Shown in pieces: positions 12,401 to 24,362 of a stretch of DNA of 64,000 bases (positions within the stretch are counted from its first letter, which is position 1; every line of letters starts with the position of its first letter). The position numbers were made by a program, and so were the translations under genes. Source of the DNA: Echinarachnius parma (taxonomy: Eukaryota; Echinodermata; Echinoidea; Clypeasteroida; Echinarachniidae). The stretch spans positions 62,001 to 126,000 of the forward strand of contig JBAMJV010003993.1 of NCBI GenBank assembly GCA_037951105.1, read 5' to 3'. The notes below the pieces were generated by a model. That model was given only the letters and a program-made list of their open reading frames with translations, did no database searches and was not told the DNA's origin.

Positions 12401-13330
12401 GTAGCTTAGGAGGCAAGGGGGAGAGGGGAGGGGGGGGGGGGGCATGGGAGAATTCTTGTTACCCCCCCCCCCCCCCCCCCTCTCTTGTGCTATGCCAAAA
12501 TGTAAATACGGAGATGTAGTCATACCCTTCTAAAAAGACCACCATATGGAAACAGATAAATGTCTTTATTAGTAGGTAGTTTTTATCATTACATGCAAAA
12601 TGTTTCTTAGGGGTGAACAAATTGGTCGCTATAAACAGGGGGTCTTTATAGACAGGTTCATCAAAATGTAAAATGCTTTCTATGGGCACTATAAATTGAA
12701 AGCTATAACAAGCAGGGGTTTATTAAAGACTGGATCCTGAACAGGCAAAACACTTTGTAGAAAGTGGTCTCTTTATACAGGTGGTCTTTATGGACAGGTG
12801 GCTGTATAATGCAGGTTTTACTGGTACATAATAGCATACCTAGAATGCTTCTAATGTGCCAATTCCATCTTTTCCAAAGTGCTCAGGACCCAGTTAATAC
12901 AAACAAAAACAAACAAGCAAACAACAACAACAACAACAACAACAAAATGAACATTTGAACATAATTATGAACAACTTTGATACATAAACATATTAAAAAC
13001 ACATAGTAAAACTACTGGATATTACTGAAATGCATCTTGGAAAAGATATGTTTTCAAACTAGGATTCTAAGAACATACTGTAATACATTTAATGTGTTCG
13101 GGTAACTCATTCCAGAGTGAAGGACCCTATTGTATTTTCAGTTCATTTTTTTCCCCCTCCTGTTGTCTCGGTTGACCCTGCTAATAATACGCCGCTATTG
13201 AAATTCCAATCCAATAGTAATAGCATTACTGTTATTTGTTTTGAAGCAGAGACTAGAGAGTCAACAAGCAGGGAGTTACAGTTACCGTTCTGACCTTCCT
13301 GCTTGTTTACAAGTCATCTCTTTCTGCTGG
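12401..13330. other. No gene; homopolymer tracts and element fragments
   Basis: G and C homopolymer runs lie at about 12429-12442 and 12463-12480. At about 12610-12832, phrases such as ACAGGTGGTCTTTATGGACA resemble the CAGTCAAACCTGT element family. A (CAA)n run is at about 12917-12944. Confidence 0.5.
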
Positions 13331-13570
13331 TAAGGCTATGGTCACACGTGCCTTGGGATGGGATGTCTCGAGCTGCGAATAGACAATATTAGAAGTTATG
13401 AAGGGCAGATCATGTCCAAAACAAGTTGCAGCTGGGAGCTGCAGTGGCAATAATGTACAACACGGTTTATGTATAACAGAGTTTGACGATATCCGCCTTC
13501 CATATGCGCGATTGACCCATCGCAGGTCATGGCAACCATATCGCAGGCTCACGTGTGACCATACCCTAAG
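13331..13570. mobile_element. Foldback MITE (AAGGCTATGGTCACACGTG), about 240 bp
   Basis: The left TIR AAGGCTATGGTCACACGTG (13332-13350) pairs with CACGTGTGACCATACCCTAA (13550-13569) with about two mismatches. The interior is GC-richer than its surroundings and contains further imperfect palindromes. Confidence 0.8.
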
Positions 13571-15772
13571 AGTCCACCAAAACCTGCCCATTGGTCTACT
13601 CCCATTTGGTCTACTTCACTATAGTCTTCTACCTAAATAATCTTCTACCTTTTTTAAATACAAAAACATCCCTTTTTAAAAGTATGAAGTGCTTATTTAC
13701 TTGTTAAATTTCACTGATTAATATCAAGAAGTCAGTGAAACTAGTTGTTTACAATTCGTAAAAGTTCATTAAAATGGTATCTAGCATTCAGTCTAAAAAG
13801 GTTCTGGATTTTGAAAAAGAAAATTGTTGAATTACGTGGCAGGCAGGCACTGCCTAGTTACTTGAATAAATGTTAAGTGTTTTCGGTGCAAATACAACAC
13901 TTGCCTAATGGAATGCAGGTATTTCCTTTGAACCAACAAGTTTTGTTGAATTCACTTTGTTTACAAAACTTCCAATGAAAATACATCCAAAGACCCACGA
14001 ACTGAAGTTCTCTTTCGCTTTATAATATTCTATTTTTATGTCTGACGCTCTTGTAGTCTGTCATTGTTATATTCATATTATTTTATTTTTTACAATTTTG
14101 AAATATTGATAGACAAATTGTTCATGCTCAATGAGTGAAGTTAAGAAAAAGTGAAGCCTGCCATCTACAGTCAACTTGTGTACATTTTTTTTGCTAGCAT
14201 TACGTAAAGTCCTCACAAGAAGATGACACAGAGCGTAAAGTTTTTAATTACTTGTGAAATAGGAAACTCAGTGACTCATCTAAGCAAGCATAAACAACCA
14301 ACAATTGAATGCCAAAGACAGTCTGTGCTTCATTGTAGCAAGCAATGTAAAAAGTGGCCAAATTAGTTATTTCCAAAAACAACCTTTATGGAATTTCATT
14401 TGATGAAATATGAATATAGGATTATAAGATATCATTAATTAGGTATTTGTGACTTTGTCAAAGTCTTATTGGAAAATTTAATTGTATAATTATAAAACAT
14501 GAAGTTTAATGAATATTATGTATTAGGCTTTTCCTTAGTGTGAAAACATATAAATGAAAATGTGAAAAATATGATAGATTTAGTGCACTTTCTTTACCTT
14601 TATTAACCTTGACTTGAGTAGTTGAGTTTTTTCAACAGTAATCATTTAATATCCATAAGGACTTTAAAAAATCCAGACAGGGTGATTTATTTTAGTCTTC
14701 AATATTGTTAATGTATTAATCATGATAGAAAAGTAACATAGCAACTATTTTTGTACCTGACACATCTTACTGAAAACACACCTTCACGTCAAGTTCACAA
14801 ACAGGAACGTCCTTGACTAAAAATAACATTGAATCGTGAGTTGTCCTTCAAACAGCTTTCTTGAGCTACATTACTCTTGAAAAAAAAAAGAGGAAAATCC
14901 ATGTATGTAAAATAAATGTGGGATTATAAGTGAAAGGAATTGTTTATTACTCAAAAGGGAAGTTAGGAACAAAGTTGTAGAGGAAGTAATTAACATTTGG
15001 TAGACTAGATTTCTTTGTATTGATCCAAAACTCTGTTCACATCACTACTCAAAATTGTTAATGTTTCTGAAATCTGATTTTTAAGTCCAGTGGAAGGATA
15101 TTTTTATATGCCATTTTAACAATCTTCACCCATTTGGTTTATGTCCCATTTCATAACTAGCAACATTAGAATTAGTAATAGGCTAATGAGGATTAAGATT
15201 GGGATTAGGGTTGGTGGTCAAGTTAGTAGTTGGGGAAACGGAAGATTTCGGCATCACGTATCGGTCCAAATGAGATGCAATAGACCAAGCAACCGTCAAA
15301 CTTTCACATCTCTCCATCATGTTTGGTTATGATGAGTAATATCAAAAGGTGATTGTTCGGTCCACTTCAATATTATTATGTTGCCATGGCAACCAAAAGT
15401 CCCTCACATCAAATAGGAAATATCTATATAACGCTGCATGGGTGGTCGTTCATTCATTGTACAGATACAGATCCAGTATCACTGATTAAGACGTGTCAAA
15501 ACTTTTAAGCCTTTTACCTCAATAGAAAATATGCTAGCCCTAAACCTGTTTTTGAACCACCTTATATTATATACCGTTCGTACTTCTACCCGAAGCCCCA
15601 TGGGGTGACTCGGAACAAGTTTAGTTTATTCCTGATCAAAAGCATAATGAAGTTAGGCTTATTGTTAGCACTGGCCTACTGGCCATATAGTTATATAATT
15701 ATAGTTATATAATTTTAGTTATGATATGTTCAAATGTTCAGATCTTACCCTGGATGTAATATGTTACCCAAG
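13571..15772. other. No gene recognised
   Basis: Long AT-rich stretch without repeats I can place. It contains the perfect X-box-like palindrome listed separately. Confidence 0.55.
15380..15393. promoter_or_regulatory. Perfect RFX X-box-like palindrome
   Basis: GTTGCCATGGCAAC fits the RFX consensus GTNRCC(N0-3)RGYAAC exactly. RFX factors drive ciliary genes in animals. No promoter is recognised next to it, and a match of this degeneracy is expected about once per 100-150 kb. Confidence 0.25.
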
Positions 15773-15950
15773 GCAGGAATTAATTTTTAATTTTAGGGGG
15801 CTATTTTTCAAATCTGATGGATATCCAGAAATTGTTCACATAATACCCTATTGTAATTTTAGGGGCTACCTACTGAATCAATGGGGCTATTTTAAAAATT
15901 AGGGGCAAACTCGCCCTCAGCCCCCGTATATTTCCTACCCCTGATGTTTC
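15773..15950 (+). repeat. CCCC dispersed repeat copy
   Basis: GCAGGAATTAATTTTTAATT through GATGGATATCCAGAAATTGT to CCCCCGTATATTTCCTACCC is the inverted counterpart of 12210-12400. Confidence 0.8.
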
Positions 15951-17370
15951 CCCATTAAGTTGAGACCACTATTATCAAGATGAGATGGTGTTCATTGAGT
16001 TAATGTGAACAGAAAAATTAATATAATACCACTTTCCTAAAACAGAATATGGAGGGAAAATGTCACATTTAATTCTAACAAACTCATTCAGGATATAATC
16101 AACAACTTCCTGAAATAGTGCGAGAATTGTTTTAATTCCTCTGCGGCAATTGTGTTTGTTCCTTGTCTACATTTACCAGTCATTTATGAAAGTATACTAT
16201 AGATCTTTCTGATGTATTTGAGGTATCAAACATTAACAAATGAAGTTTCATGACGCCAGGTCTTTACCTCAGACAAATGTGCCTGTTATAATTGGAAGTT
16301 TTTGATATTATGGAATTCTTTTAGATTATAAACAAATCTAGCATTTTCATTCTAAAATGAAGGATCATCTTTATGGATTATTTCATGATGTTTCTTCCAT
16401 GGTAACTGAATTAAACTAATTAATTTAGATTCTTAAGCTTGTCTATTTTGTGAGTATTATCTATAGATAGTAACCGCTTAGTATTAATTTTTCTACCTCA
16501 ATTTTCACAGAATAACAGATGACAAGGAGTTGTAAAAAAAGTAATAATAGCTTGTATGTTGCGTTGCAAAGAATATTATAACTTCCCTTAATTATGAGAA
16601 AAATTGTGCTAGATGCATAATTCAATTTGTCTCAAAATCCCTTTTTTTTCAGAAGGAGAAAGCTGAAAATAGATATAATTTATTAATTAATTTAAACTAG
16701 ATTTTCCTCCCGTTCCTGGTCGTTCACATGTTTTGGGCAGTGGGCCAAGCTTGTGATGGATATATTTGATTATGCATTAAACGATGCCTTCCTGTTCCTA
16801 TCTATCTGTCATACGAGAGAGGTCTCAACTCACTTTGTAGTATGTGTGTCCCTTTACCTTGCGTGTACATGCTTAACAAGTATGTTTTTATTATAGATTT
16901 GAAAGATTGTTAGGGGAATAATACAATATGAATATCAAAGTAGTTGTTTGGATTATTATTTTTGCAATAGCAATTGTATGAAGATTGACTAGTTGAGTAC
17001 TGGGCCCCGTTGCAGAAAGAGATACAATTGATTATAAGTTAAATGAATTGTACAATTATTTTTTGATAAAAGGGCTAAGTATGCCAAGAGGTATTGTCTT
17101 AGTCGCATAGTACTGGGCAACCCTTTGTTACCGGCTATTAAATTTAATCTGTTCCCTTCGAGATTCTAAAATCTCCATACACTTTGTAAACAGCCCACCC
17201 GGTTTCCATAGTCAAGGGGTTAACTCTAGTTCGCAACTTCAAAGACTACTTGTTGCATACTTTTTGCCTAATCATCCCAAATAGACTTGACATGAATCTA
17301 AGCTAGAAGGGTTTGATGAAAATAGGCCTCGGTGCCTTGGAATTCCTGACAATTATTTAGCTATGAACTA
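15951..17370. other. No gene; solo ends of two MITE families
   Basis: At about 17002-17040, GGGCCCCGTTGCAGAAAGAG is one end of the MITE family at 46.6 and 50.6 kb without its partner. At about 17150-17222 a TTTAATCTGTTCCCTTCGAG...AGGGGTTAA copy of the short GGGTTAA family follows. Confidence 0.55.
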
Positions 17371-17712
17371 CAGTCAAATCTGTCTTAGCAGCCACCTGTC
17401 TACAGCAGCCAACCTGTCTATAGTGGCCACCAAAAGTGATCCTTAGTAGAGAAAAACTACAGTCAAAACTGTCTTAGTGGCCACCTGTCTACAGCAGCCA
17501 ACCTGTCTATAGTGGCCACCAAAAGTGATCCTTAGTAGAAAAAACAAGGTTATGGAATCAGTTTATGGAGGTCACCTGTCTACAGTGGCCACTATTCTTG
17601 TTTCCCATATAGGTGGTCAATATACGCAGGTTTGACTATACTATGTCATGGAACCTCACCTGTCTACAGTGGCCACTGTTCATGTTTCCCATAGGTGGTC
17701 ACTGCACACAGG
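17371..17712. mobile_element. CAGTCAAACCTGT-family element with internal duplication
   Basis: The left end TACAGTCAAATCTGTCTTAG and the right end CACACAGGTTTGCCTGTA are inverted relatives. The phrase CAGCCAACCTGTCTATAGTG is present twice within about 90 bp, and ACCTGTCTACAGTGGCCACT twice further on. A related element is at 62023-62308. Confidence 0.75.
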
Positions 17713-19190
17713 TTTGCCTGTACATGCTGACCGACCATAGGATGCCCTCTGCATAGTGACAGACAGCACGTACTGCACAGTTACCATTCGACTGACATGG
17801 GCTACATATTGACTGGCAGGGCCGGAGTATATATCGACTGAGGCCGATTTCCTCTTTGTCAATACCATGCCTCTGTTTAGTCATCGTATGATCCCAAATC
17901 CAGTCAGGATGCTTCTAGAGGTTGGATTGTTTCCCCAATTAGTAATCCTATTATATAGTGTTAGGCATGGTATACAGGTAAAGTCAACTAAGTTATATTA
18001 TTAATAACAATAATGTATTCTTTTATAGCATATTTCCATTTTCCAACAATCAACTGTTCAGTGCGCTTTACCACCCCTCTGATGTAGTTTTGATGTATTG
18101 TTTTATTTCAGGTAAAGTCTGAATAAGTCAGTGGCTAAGTGACGGTACCCTGGTGAAATTTCATAGGCGTGCATTGGATTTCTTCCGATATTTCTGCATT
18201 TAATGTTAAGGTTCAGATTTCATCACACAAGCCCTTTAAGAATACTTATTCAACAATAATGACCAATTAGTTTGGCCAATATAGATGTTTTTGGTAACTT
18301 TCCCAAAACTGTTATTTGGCTTTAAATTGTACTCTAGATTGCCATTGACGTTTTTCAGGTTGGTACGTTGCCCAATGTAGGCAATCACAAAATGCTAGAA
18401 CTCGGCCTCCTACATTCCAACATTACCTCTATTGCCCACTGTACCTGCTTACGCATACAATGTATTTCCGTTGCAACAAAAGTATTATCACTTGGGAAAG
18501 TAATGAATTTGTGGACCCAAACCCTCAAAGCGAAGCTTAGCCTGTTTACTTTGAACGATTGTATGTACTTGGCTTTAGAAGTTCACCCATAGGGCCAATT
18601 TCTCCCGTGAGTTTGGTAATGTATGTAGCTAATATGTAGCACTCTGATTACCATGGTTACCATGGTAATGACTGCCAGAAACCAAGCCTCAGAAACTTCC
18701 CATTGTAGGGACATTCATGACAGCAGCCTGCAGGTTGCGTTTTGGCAATTGTTGGCACATAAGCCAGGAATATTTTGGATACAAAAGTAGACATTTCCTC
18801 TGAGGTGTTATTTTTAGTTCACTCATAATTTAATGAATATAAAATTTAACACTTCAATATATCTGGTTTGTTTTACAGCATTCTCATACAAAAGGGATAT
18901 TTTTTCCTAAGAGTGATTTTTTAATTGTTTGCTGTGAGAAATATGAAATGAATACGTGAAGATTGTTTGTAGCATTTGCTAGAATATCACAAATAAGCTT
19001 TGTTAGTTAGCCTTGAGATTGTGAGTAATATTCTTCTAAATCCCGTCAGAGATCCCCTCAATATTTCTCTCCAGCTCACTGTGCCATGATAATTAGTCAA
19101 GATCCAGTGCCAGTCACAGACAACTGACTTCAATTGTTATGATTGTCTCCTCTAAAGTAGAATAAACACCCTGATAAAAAAAAGGGATAT
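17713..19190. other. No gene; palindrome near 18650
   Basis: ATTACCATGGTTACCATGGTAAT (about 18648-18670) is a near-palindromic string of CCATGG modules resembling an imperfect X-box. Nothing else is recognised. Confidence 0.5.
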
Positions 19191-19589
19191 TCACTTTACA
19201 CCAGCGGACGACAAAAAACGGTTGTATCCTTGACTCGCGACCCTCGTGTACGTGAAGCGAAACGAGCCCCCCCTGTTGCTTGTGACTTTCCCCCCAGCTC
19301 CCGTGAGTTCGGAGGAGCCAAGCTAATTGTTAAGGGAAATGCTTAAGTTAACTTAGGAAGGAAGCAGCAGGGAGATCTGTCACCTGTTTTTATCGCGGCC
19401 AATAATCACGCTCACAAATCGATTTCCCGGAGAGACGGTCTTCCTTTATTTTTCGCAAGACATCACGTGTCTGTCGCTGCGTAGTCGCTTTGTAGTATTA
19501 GGATGTGTTGTGTTCAGTTTTCTTCATGAACACGTAGCCAATGTTACAATGTTAGCTATATTCTCTTTCGAGTCACCTGTCTTATCGTA
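19191..19589. other. GC- and CpG-richer stretch
   Basis: This stretch is clearly richer in CpG than its neighbours (for example GACTCGCGACCCTCGTGTAC, ATCGCGGCCAATAATCACGC). It holds a CCAAT motif and CACGTG. It lies 3 kb upstream of myosin exon 2, where a promoter or untranslated first exon could sit, but no initiator codon plus donor that fits exon 2 was found. Confidence 0.25.
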
Positions 19590-20024
19590 TCATTGAGTAC
19601 TAGAGGAATTTGTAAGCCGATACGGACATACGGGACATGTAGGTGTATTATCCATGTTCACCGGTGGAATATTTTCAGCTTTTACGCAACAAGGTGTAGC
19701 TTTTATATTTGCTGGTGGAATATTTTGAACTGATACGGGACCTAGGTGTAATTTAGACTTGTCAGTGTTCACTAGTGGAGCATCATGAGACAAAACGGAA
19801 GATAATTGTAACTTAGACTTTGTTGTCAAGGTTCTCATGTCAAATTGATTCGGGCCAATACAGGAGATAACTGTCACAGTGACTTTGTTTTCAATGATTT
19901 CTTGCGGACTATTGTGAGTTTTTACTGGAAATAGTTTAGACGCAAAGTGTTGTGAGTGTATTAGTTCAGGATGTTGCGACATGCTTATAAAAGCGTACGA
20001 GAACCCGATTGGACGGGGCAGCAT
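19590..20024 (-). CDS. Unrecognised 144-codon ORF with internal repeats
   Basis: This is one of the longest ATG-initiated frames in the window. It holds degenerate repeats, for example SVQNIPPANIKATPCCVKAE against ENIPPVNMDNTPTC, and SKLQLSSV against SKLHLGPV. Such internal repetition with varied amino acids could be a tandem-repeat DNA read in an open frame or a small lineage-specific protein. No signal peptide, transmembrane segment or known domain is seen. There is no clear splice or polyadenylation context. Confidence 0.2.
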   Translation of the reverse strand: MLPRPIGFSYAFISMSQHPELIHSQHFASKLFPVKTHNSPQEIIENKVTVTVISCIGPNQFDMRTLTTKSKLQLSSVLSHDAPLVNTDKSKLHLGPVSVQNIPPANIKATPCCVKAENIPPVNMDNTPTCPVCPYRLTNSSSTQ

Positions 20025-20750
20025 CGATCACCCAATTACTATCCCATAGACATTGAGTTCTATCATAAAGTAAGTACCTGTAATATATGGATTTTGTTGG
20101 ATGGACAGTTTGACGAATAAAACTTTCACATTTTAAACTTCCTTTGTCTTCTAATGCAACCATACAAAAGATAGCCAGAATCAATTTCACACTAGTTCAT
20201 ACCTATGCTATTATTGACGACATAACATCCTTAGAGAAACAGGCCTTTTTGCAGGTATCACATGTTATTTAATTACATGTACATATAAATTTTATACAAA
20301 TAGAAAATATAGCTTTGAAATTTGCTTTATTGGGAAAGTCTATGTAAGTCCAGGTCAACGATGTAGAGCTCAAATTGCCTGTCATTGGCAGTCAATCTGT
20401 GTGATGATACAAAAGGATGAGGATGTGGTTGTCATGGGAACCATCATAGGAAATAAATGAACAAATCAGAATATCGGTTTGTGGATCTAAAGTTCTTGAA
20501 AAATAAACTAATTCTGAATGGTTTCATTAGGCACTAGTGGTGCAGTGCATGTATAGGTATTATATAGGGGTACAAGCTCCCACCTATGGAATGGTAAAAC
20601 AAAAAAGCCCAACACAAGGGAAAATGTAGAAAAAAAAGAAAGAAATGTAGCATGCCCACATGATTTAGCACATGTTGCAGCACTGATAAGATCCTCTTAT
20701 TCATCTCTATAGACAGTATTGCATTCTTTATGTTTTTGTTTGCGTTAAAG
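20025..20750. other. No gene recognised
   Basis: AT-rich. No repeat ends were identified. Confidence 0.5.
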
Positions 20751-21277
20751 CAGAGCTGCCAACTTGTACGGATTTTCCGTAATTGGTACAGAAATTGACA
20801 ACCATTACGGGAGTACGGAATGCCGCTTAAAAATTACGGGGAAAAAAAAAAAAAAAAAAAAAATCCCCCGGATTATCCGATATCTGTCCGTTTTCTCAAT
20901 TGGAATCAGCAGGGCAGTGCCATGTTAGTCGTTAGTCTACAAACCATTGTCAAGATGAAAGCCTTCGGATGTCTGTGACCATACATGTATACAACAACCA
21001 TTTCTACATTGGTGACCCCGACGTGATTGGCTCTACCAGTCTAATCTCCCTATCATTAATTCTCTTACCATTTGTTTATTTGTTTTGTTTATTTGTGATA
21101 CATGTAAAATACCTTCACTTTAGCAATAGATTAGCAGGGTTCGACTTGCCTTTTTAATTTTTTAAAACTAAACTTATAGTTCATAGAGCCGCGTAGGAAA
21201 TTACTGATTTCTTCCCCAAATTACTGATTTTGAGCCTTGAGAGTAATGATTTCATGTTCTAGAGGTTGGCAGCTGTG
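20751..21277. mobile_element. CAGAGCTGCCAAC-ended element with poly-A tract
   Basis: The left end CAGAGCTGCCAACTTGTACG is matched by GTTGGCAGCTGTG at the right. TTAAAG lies on both sides (20745-20750 and 21278-21283), consistent with a target duplication. An A run of about 20 is at 20846. The interior repeats phrases about ATTACGGGAGTACGG-type sequence. No transposase frame. Confidence 0.65.
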
Positions 21278-21281
21278 TTAA

Positions 21282-21642
21282 AGTGATCTAGTAACATTGT
21301 CCAAATCCACAATACTTAATTAGAACTACAGCAGTTCTCACATACCTCATTGCATTTACATAGAACAGGATTTTTGTTCCCTTCCGTTAACAGATATGTA
21401 CAATTGAAATGATCGGATTTTTAATTATCCACTGGAAAGTTATACCTGCGTACAAAGTCAGTGCAATGAGTTAGCGACTATCACATTGCATTCTCGCATT
21501 ACTCGGCCATATAACATCCACTTAACACACACAATTTTCACACATTACTCGGTGGACATATCAGATCACAACAATACACATTGTATCAATTATTCCTCAC
21601 TTTTTGCATATATATATATGTCAATAAAGTTACTGGATCCCT
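21282..21642. mobile_element. TTAA-flanked MITE (AGGGATCTAGTAAC family)
   Basis: The left end AGTGATCTAGTAACATTGTC and the right end AAGTTACTGGATCCCT are flanked by TTAA at 21278-21281 and 21643-21646. It shares ACTCGGCCATATAAC and ACATATCA interior blocks with the copy at 60215. Confidence 0.82.
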
Positions 21643-22493
21643 TTAATGAAATTCACATACATACCTCATTACCGTGAATCACATTGTCTAGAACTCGTGA
21701 AGCTACGACATCCTGACACCATGTGATGACATATTCCCTTGTGACAAAAACATTAATATCTAGAACTTTATGCATTGCCAGACAAGCTGCTACATAAATA
21801 GTACCTACATGAATGCCCTTGAATACATTTATTTTTTAATTACAATAATTTGTGTAATTATGTTTTTGATTGTTTTATGATTTGGATATGTTTATTTGGT
21901 ACCATGAGACCTTGATAACGCTGAGTTTATGTAAATCCTGCATTGTTTAAAGGTCTCTTTATTAGATTAATGTTGGTATCATTAATGCATTTGTCTGTCT
22001 GTGTTTGTGTGTGCGTGTGAGTGTTTGTGTGTCTGTCTGTATTTGTGTTTGTTTTGACTATGAATAATTTCCATGCTTGTATTTTTTCTAAATTTCTTAT
22101 AAATGTGAAATTTATCACTTTTTAGAATGGTCATTTCATATTTTTGACAGAGCAGTCTTGTAACATGTACATGTTTTGTGATTTATTATTCCAAACTCAA
22201 ACTTCCTTTTCAGTTATCCTACCACGTCCTATTAACAAATATTTGTGAAATATAAAACAACTCTCTTTATGAAAATGACAATGGAAATTGTTTAAATGGT
22301 CTTTGGATGTTTCTTTTTGTAAAGTTAACAAAGTCACATGAAATCAAATAATGTTTTGTATTGATCTACCATCATCTTCTTTGTTGAAATATGTGGTCAT
22401 GGTTTCTTTAAAAGTAAACAAAGTCACATTAAATCATATAAAATTCATTTTTATTGATCTAATACGTTTTTGTTCTTCATTTCATTTTTGCAG
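21643..22493. other. No gene; TG-rich microsatellite
   Basis: Intron or upstream sequence. A GTGT/CTGT-rich simple repeat lies at about 21990-22055. A TTTCTTT(A/T)..AAAGT(T/A)AACAAAGTCACAT(G/T)AAATCA block occurs twice, near 22310 and 22404. Confidence 0.55.
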
Positions 22494-22604
22494 GGAGCCC
22501 GGGTATGGGTGCGGGATCCAGAGGTGGTATGGAGGGGAGGAGAACTGAAGAAAGACTACAAACTAGATGACAAGACACTGGAGGTGGACCTGGAGGATGG
22601 TGGG
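22494..22604 (+). CDS. MYO5: Myosin V exon 2: SH3-like N-terminal segment
   Basis: The exon has 37 codons reading [20 protein letters not shown], then [17 protein letters not shown]. It is the start of the SH3-like N-terminal subdomain that precedes the motor core; family members read ARVW.PDPEEVW followed by ..DYK. The acceptor follows a T-rich tract ending TTTTTGCAG at 22493, and the donor GTGAGT starts at 22605. The exon is phase 0 at its 3' end and joins directly to exon 3. A second copy of its 3' two-thirds with the donor lies 186 bp downstream. In vertebrate relatives about eight residues precede this point, so only a tiny initiator exon should be missing. Confidence 0.93.
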
Positions 22605-22708
22605 GTGAGTACAAATCAAGTCTTTTGTAACATTGTTTGAGTCTTAAGTTTCTTGTACCAGTTTGAATAATGCAACAGAGCTGTAAGAGTAGGAGTCAAC
22701 TCTATAAA

Positions 22709-22796
22709 GGTGGTATAAAGAAGATGAGAATTGAAGGAAGACTACAAACTAGATGACAAGACACTGGAAGTGGACCTGGAGGATGGTGGGGTGAGT
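22709..22796 (+). pseudogene. Partial copy of myosin V exon 2 (3' part plus donor)
   Basis: The stretch repeats the last about 80 nt of exon 2, including [17 protein letters not shown] with identical residues, and the splice donor GTGAGT at 22791. The upstream third of the exon is missing and no convincing acceptor precedes it; the preceding bases read CAACTCTATAAAGG. The period from donor to donor is 186 bp, so this looks like a local tandem duplication of exon end plus intron start. It keeps an intact 5' splice site but probably cannot be defined as an exon. If the real exon's donor were skipped in favour of this one, intron would be included. Confidence 0.85.
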
Positions 22797-22937
22797 AGAA
22801 ACCTGCTGTATAAGTTGAGGCATGAACTTTGGGAGTTTGCCATGTATTTTTTTAATTTGATCTTAAAGAACATTGAAGATTCTAAAATTCAATTGTTCAC
22901 AATAAGGACAAATTATCCCCTTAATAAATAAAATGAC

Positions 22938-23402
22938 TACCGTACTGACCGGCGTAATCGCCGCAGCCGCGTAAACGCCGCATGCCGACTTTGAGCAACA
23001 TAATTTGAAAACAATTAAAATTATAAAAACGGGTGCAAAAACGGCCAGAGAAACAAGCAGAATAATGGCCAGAAAAGATCATGGGAGATGCCCGAAACGG
23101 TAAAATTCTCCAGTGATCACGAAATGAAAAGTTCTTTGTAAGCAATCAGTGATATAACAAAGATGCTCGGAAGCGCAACTCAACCAAAAGCCCCCAAAAT
23201 TCCACCGATAATCCCATCGAAAGACCATGCATGCACTGTAACATGCATGCAACCAATAACACACTGCCAAAGGCCGGCTTGCATGCATTTTACCGACTAA
23301 TAAAAGTCAAATTTTGACTATCGCCGCGTATTCGCCGCATCCCGACTTTGCGTTTTATTTTAAAGGAAAAAGTATGCGGCGATTATGCCGGTCAGTACGG
23401 TA
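22938..23402. mobile_element. TA-ended MITE (CCGTACTGACCGGCGTAATC), about 465 bp
   Basis: The left end TACCGTACTGACCGGCGTAA pairs with the right end TTATGCCGGTCAGTACGGTA. GCCGC-rich direct motifs follow on both sides. The terminal TA on each side fits a Tc1/mariner-type target. It sits between the exon 2 copy and the exon 3 array. Confidence 0.82.
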
Positions 23403-23633
23403 CCTCTAACAATAGCTTGCGGACTTTGAGATGAGACTTTTAAGATGACCATGTGTAACCCTCCTTACGTTCTTGAACGTGTAGCTGACAAGAGAAACCT
23501 AAATGGATCATATTGATCAGACAAATAAATGTGTGTAATTTCTTAAGTCATCTCTAGTATCTACATTTTGTAATTAAGTAATTTTCATGTTTTATCTTTA
23601 CTCTCCTTTCTGTGAACAAACACACCTCAACAG

Positions 23634-23690
23634 TCTAAGAGTATCAAGACGAAGGAGGATCTGCCGCCTCTCCGCAACCCAGATATCCTA
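23634..23690 (+). pseudogene. Truncated exon 3 copy A
   Basis: After the acceptor CTCAACAG the frame reads [19 protein letters not shown] and then Cys-Ser-stop. One 6-nt repeat (Ile-Lys) is missing relative to the real exon. Identity ends at ATCCT, where the intronic unit ATGTTCTTGA begins. No good donor follows, and inclusion would add an early stop. Confidence 0.82.
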
Positions 23691-23856
23691 TGTTCTTGAT
23701 TGTGTAGCTGATAGACGTGACCTAAATAGAAATCAAATTAATGATCAGACAAATAAGTGTGTGTAATGAAGTCAGCTCTAGAATCTACATTTGTAATTTA
23801 GTAATTGTCATGTTTTATCTTTTCTCTCCTTGCATTGAACAAACGATCGTCAACAG

Positions 23857-23918
23857 TCTAAGAGTATCAAGATCAAGACGAAGGAATATCTGCCCCCTCT
23901 TCACAACCCAGAGATCCT
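23857..23918 (+). pseudogene. Truncated exon 3 copy B
   Basis: The copy is preceded by acceptor CGTCAACAG. It reads [20 protein letters not shown] and then Leu-Cys-Ser-stop, so it has D-to-Y and R-to-H changes relative to the functional exon. It ends at the same breakpoint as the other copies. The acceptor and polypyrimidine tract are kept and the rest of the exon is absent. Confidence 0.82.
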
Positions 23919-24071
23919 ATGTTCTTGATTGTGTAGCTGATAGGCGTGACCTAAATAGAGATCAAATGAAATATCAGACAAATAAATTTGAATCATTAAT
24001 GAAGTCAGCACTTGTATAATTCTGACTATAAAATTGTCATGTTTTTCTCTTTTCTCAATGAACCTCGACAG

Positions 24072-24133
24072 TCTAAGAGTATCAAGATCAAGACGGAGGA
24101 AGATCTGCCCCCTCTTCGCAACCCAGAAATCCT
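24072..24133 (+). pseudogene. Truncated exon 3 copy C
   Basis: The upstream sequence, including CTCAATGAACCTCGACAG, is almost identical to that before the real exon 3. The frame reads [20 protein letters not shown] and then Leu-Cys-Ser-stop. This is the best conserved truncated copy and probably the closest relative of the functional unit. Confidence 0.83.
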
Positions 24134-24300
24134 ATGTTCTTGATTGTGTTGCTGATAGGCGCAATGTAAATGGAGATCAAATTAATGATCAGACAAATAA
24201 GTGTGTGTAATGAAGTCAGCTCTAGTATCTACATTTGTAATTTAGTAATTGTCATGTTTTATCTTTACTCTCCTTGCATTGAACAAACGATCGTCAACAG

Positions 24301-24362
24301 TCTACGAGTATCAAGATCAAGACGAAGGAATATCTGCCCCCTCTTCACAACCCAGAGATCCT
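24301..24362 (+). pseudogene. Truncated exon 3 copy D
   Basis: The frame reads [20 protein letters not shown] and then Leu-Cys-Ser-stop after acceptor CGTCAACAG. It shares the Y and H changes with copy B, so B and D are sister copies. It is separated from the functional exon by a TTAA-bounded insertion. Confidence 0.82.
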
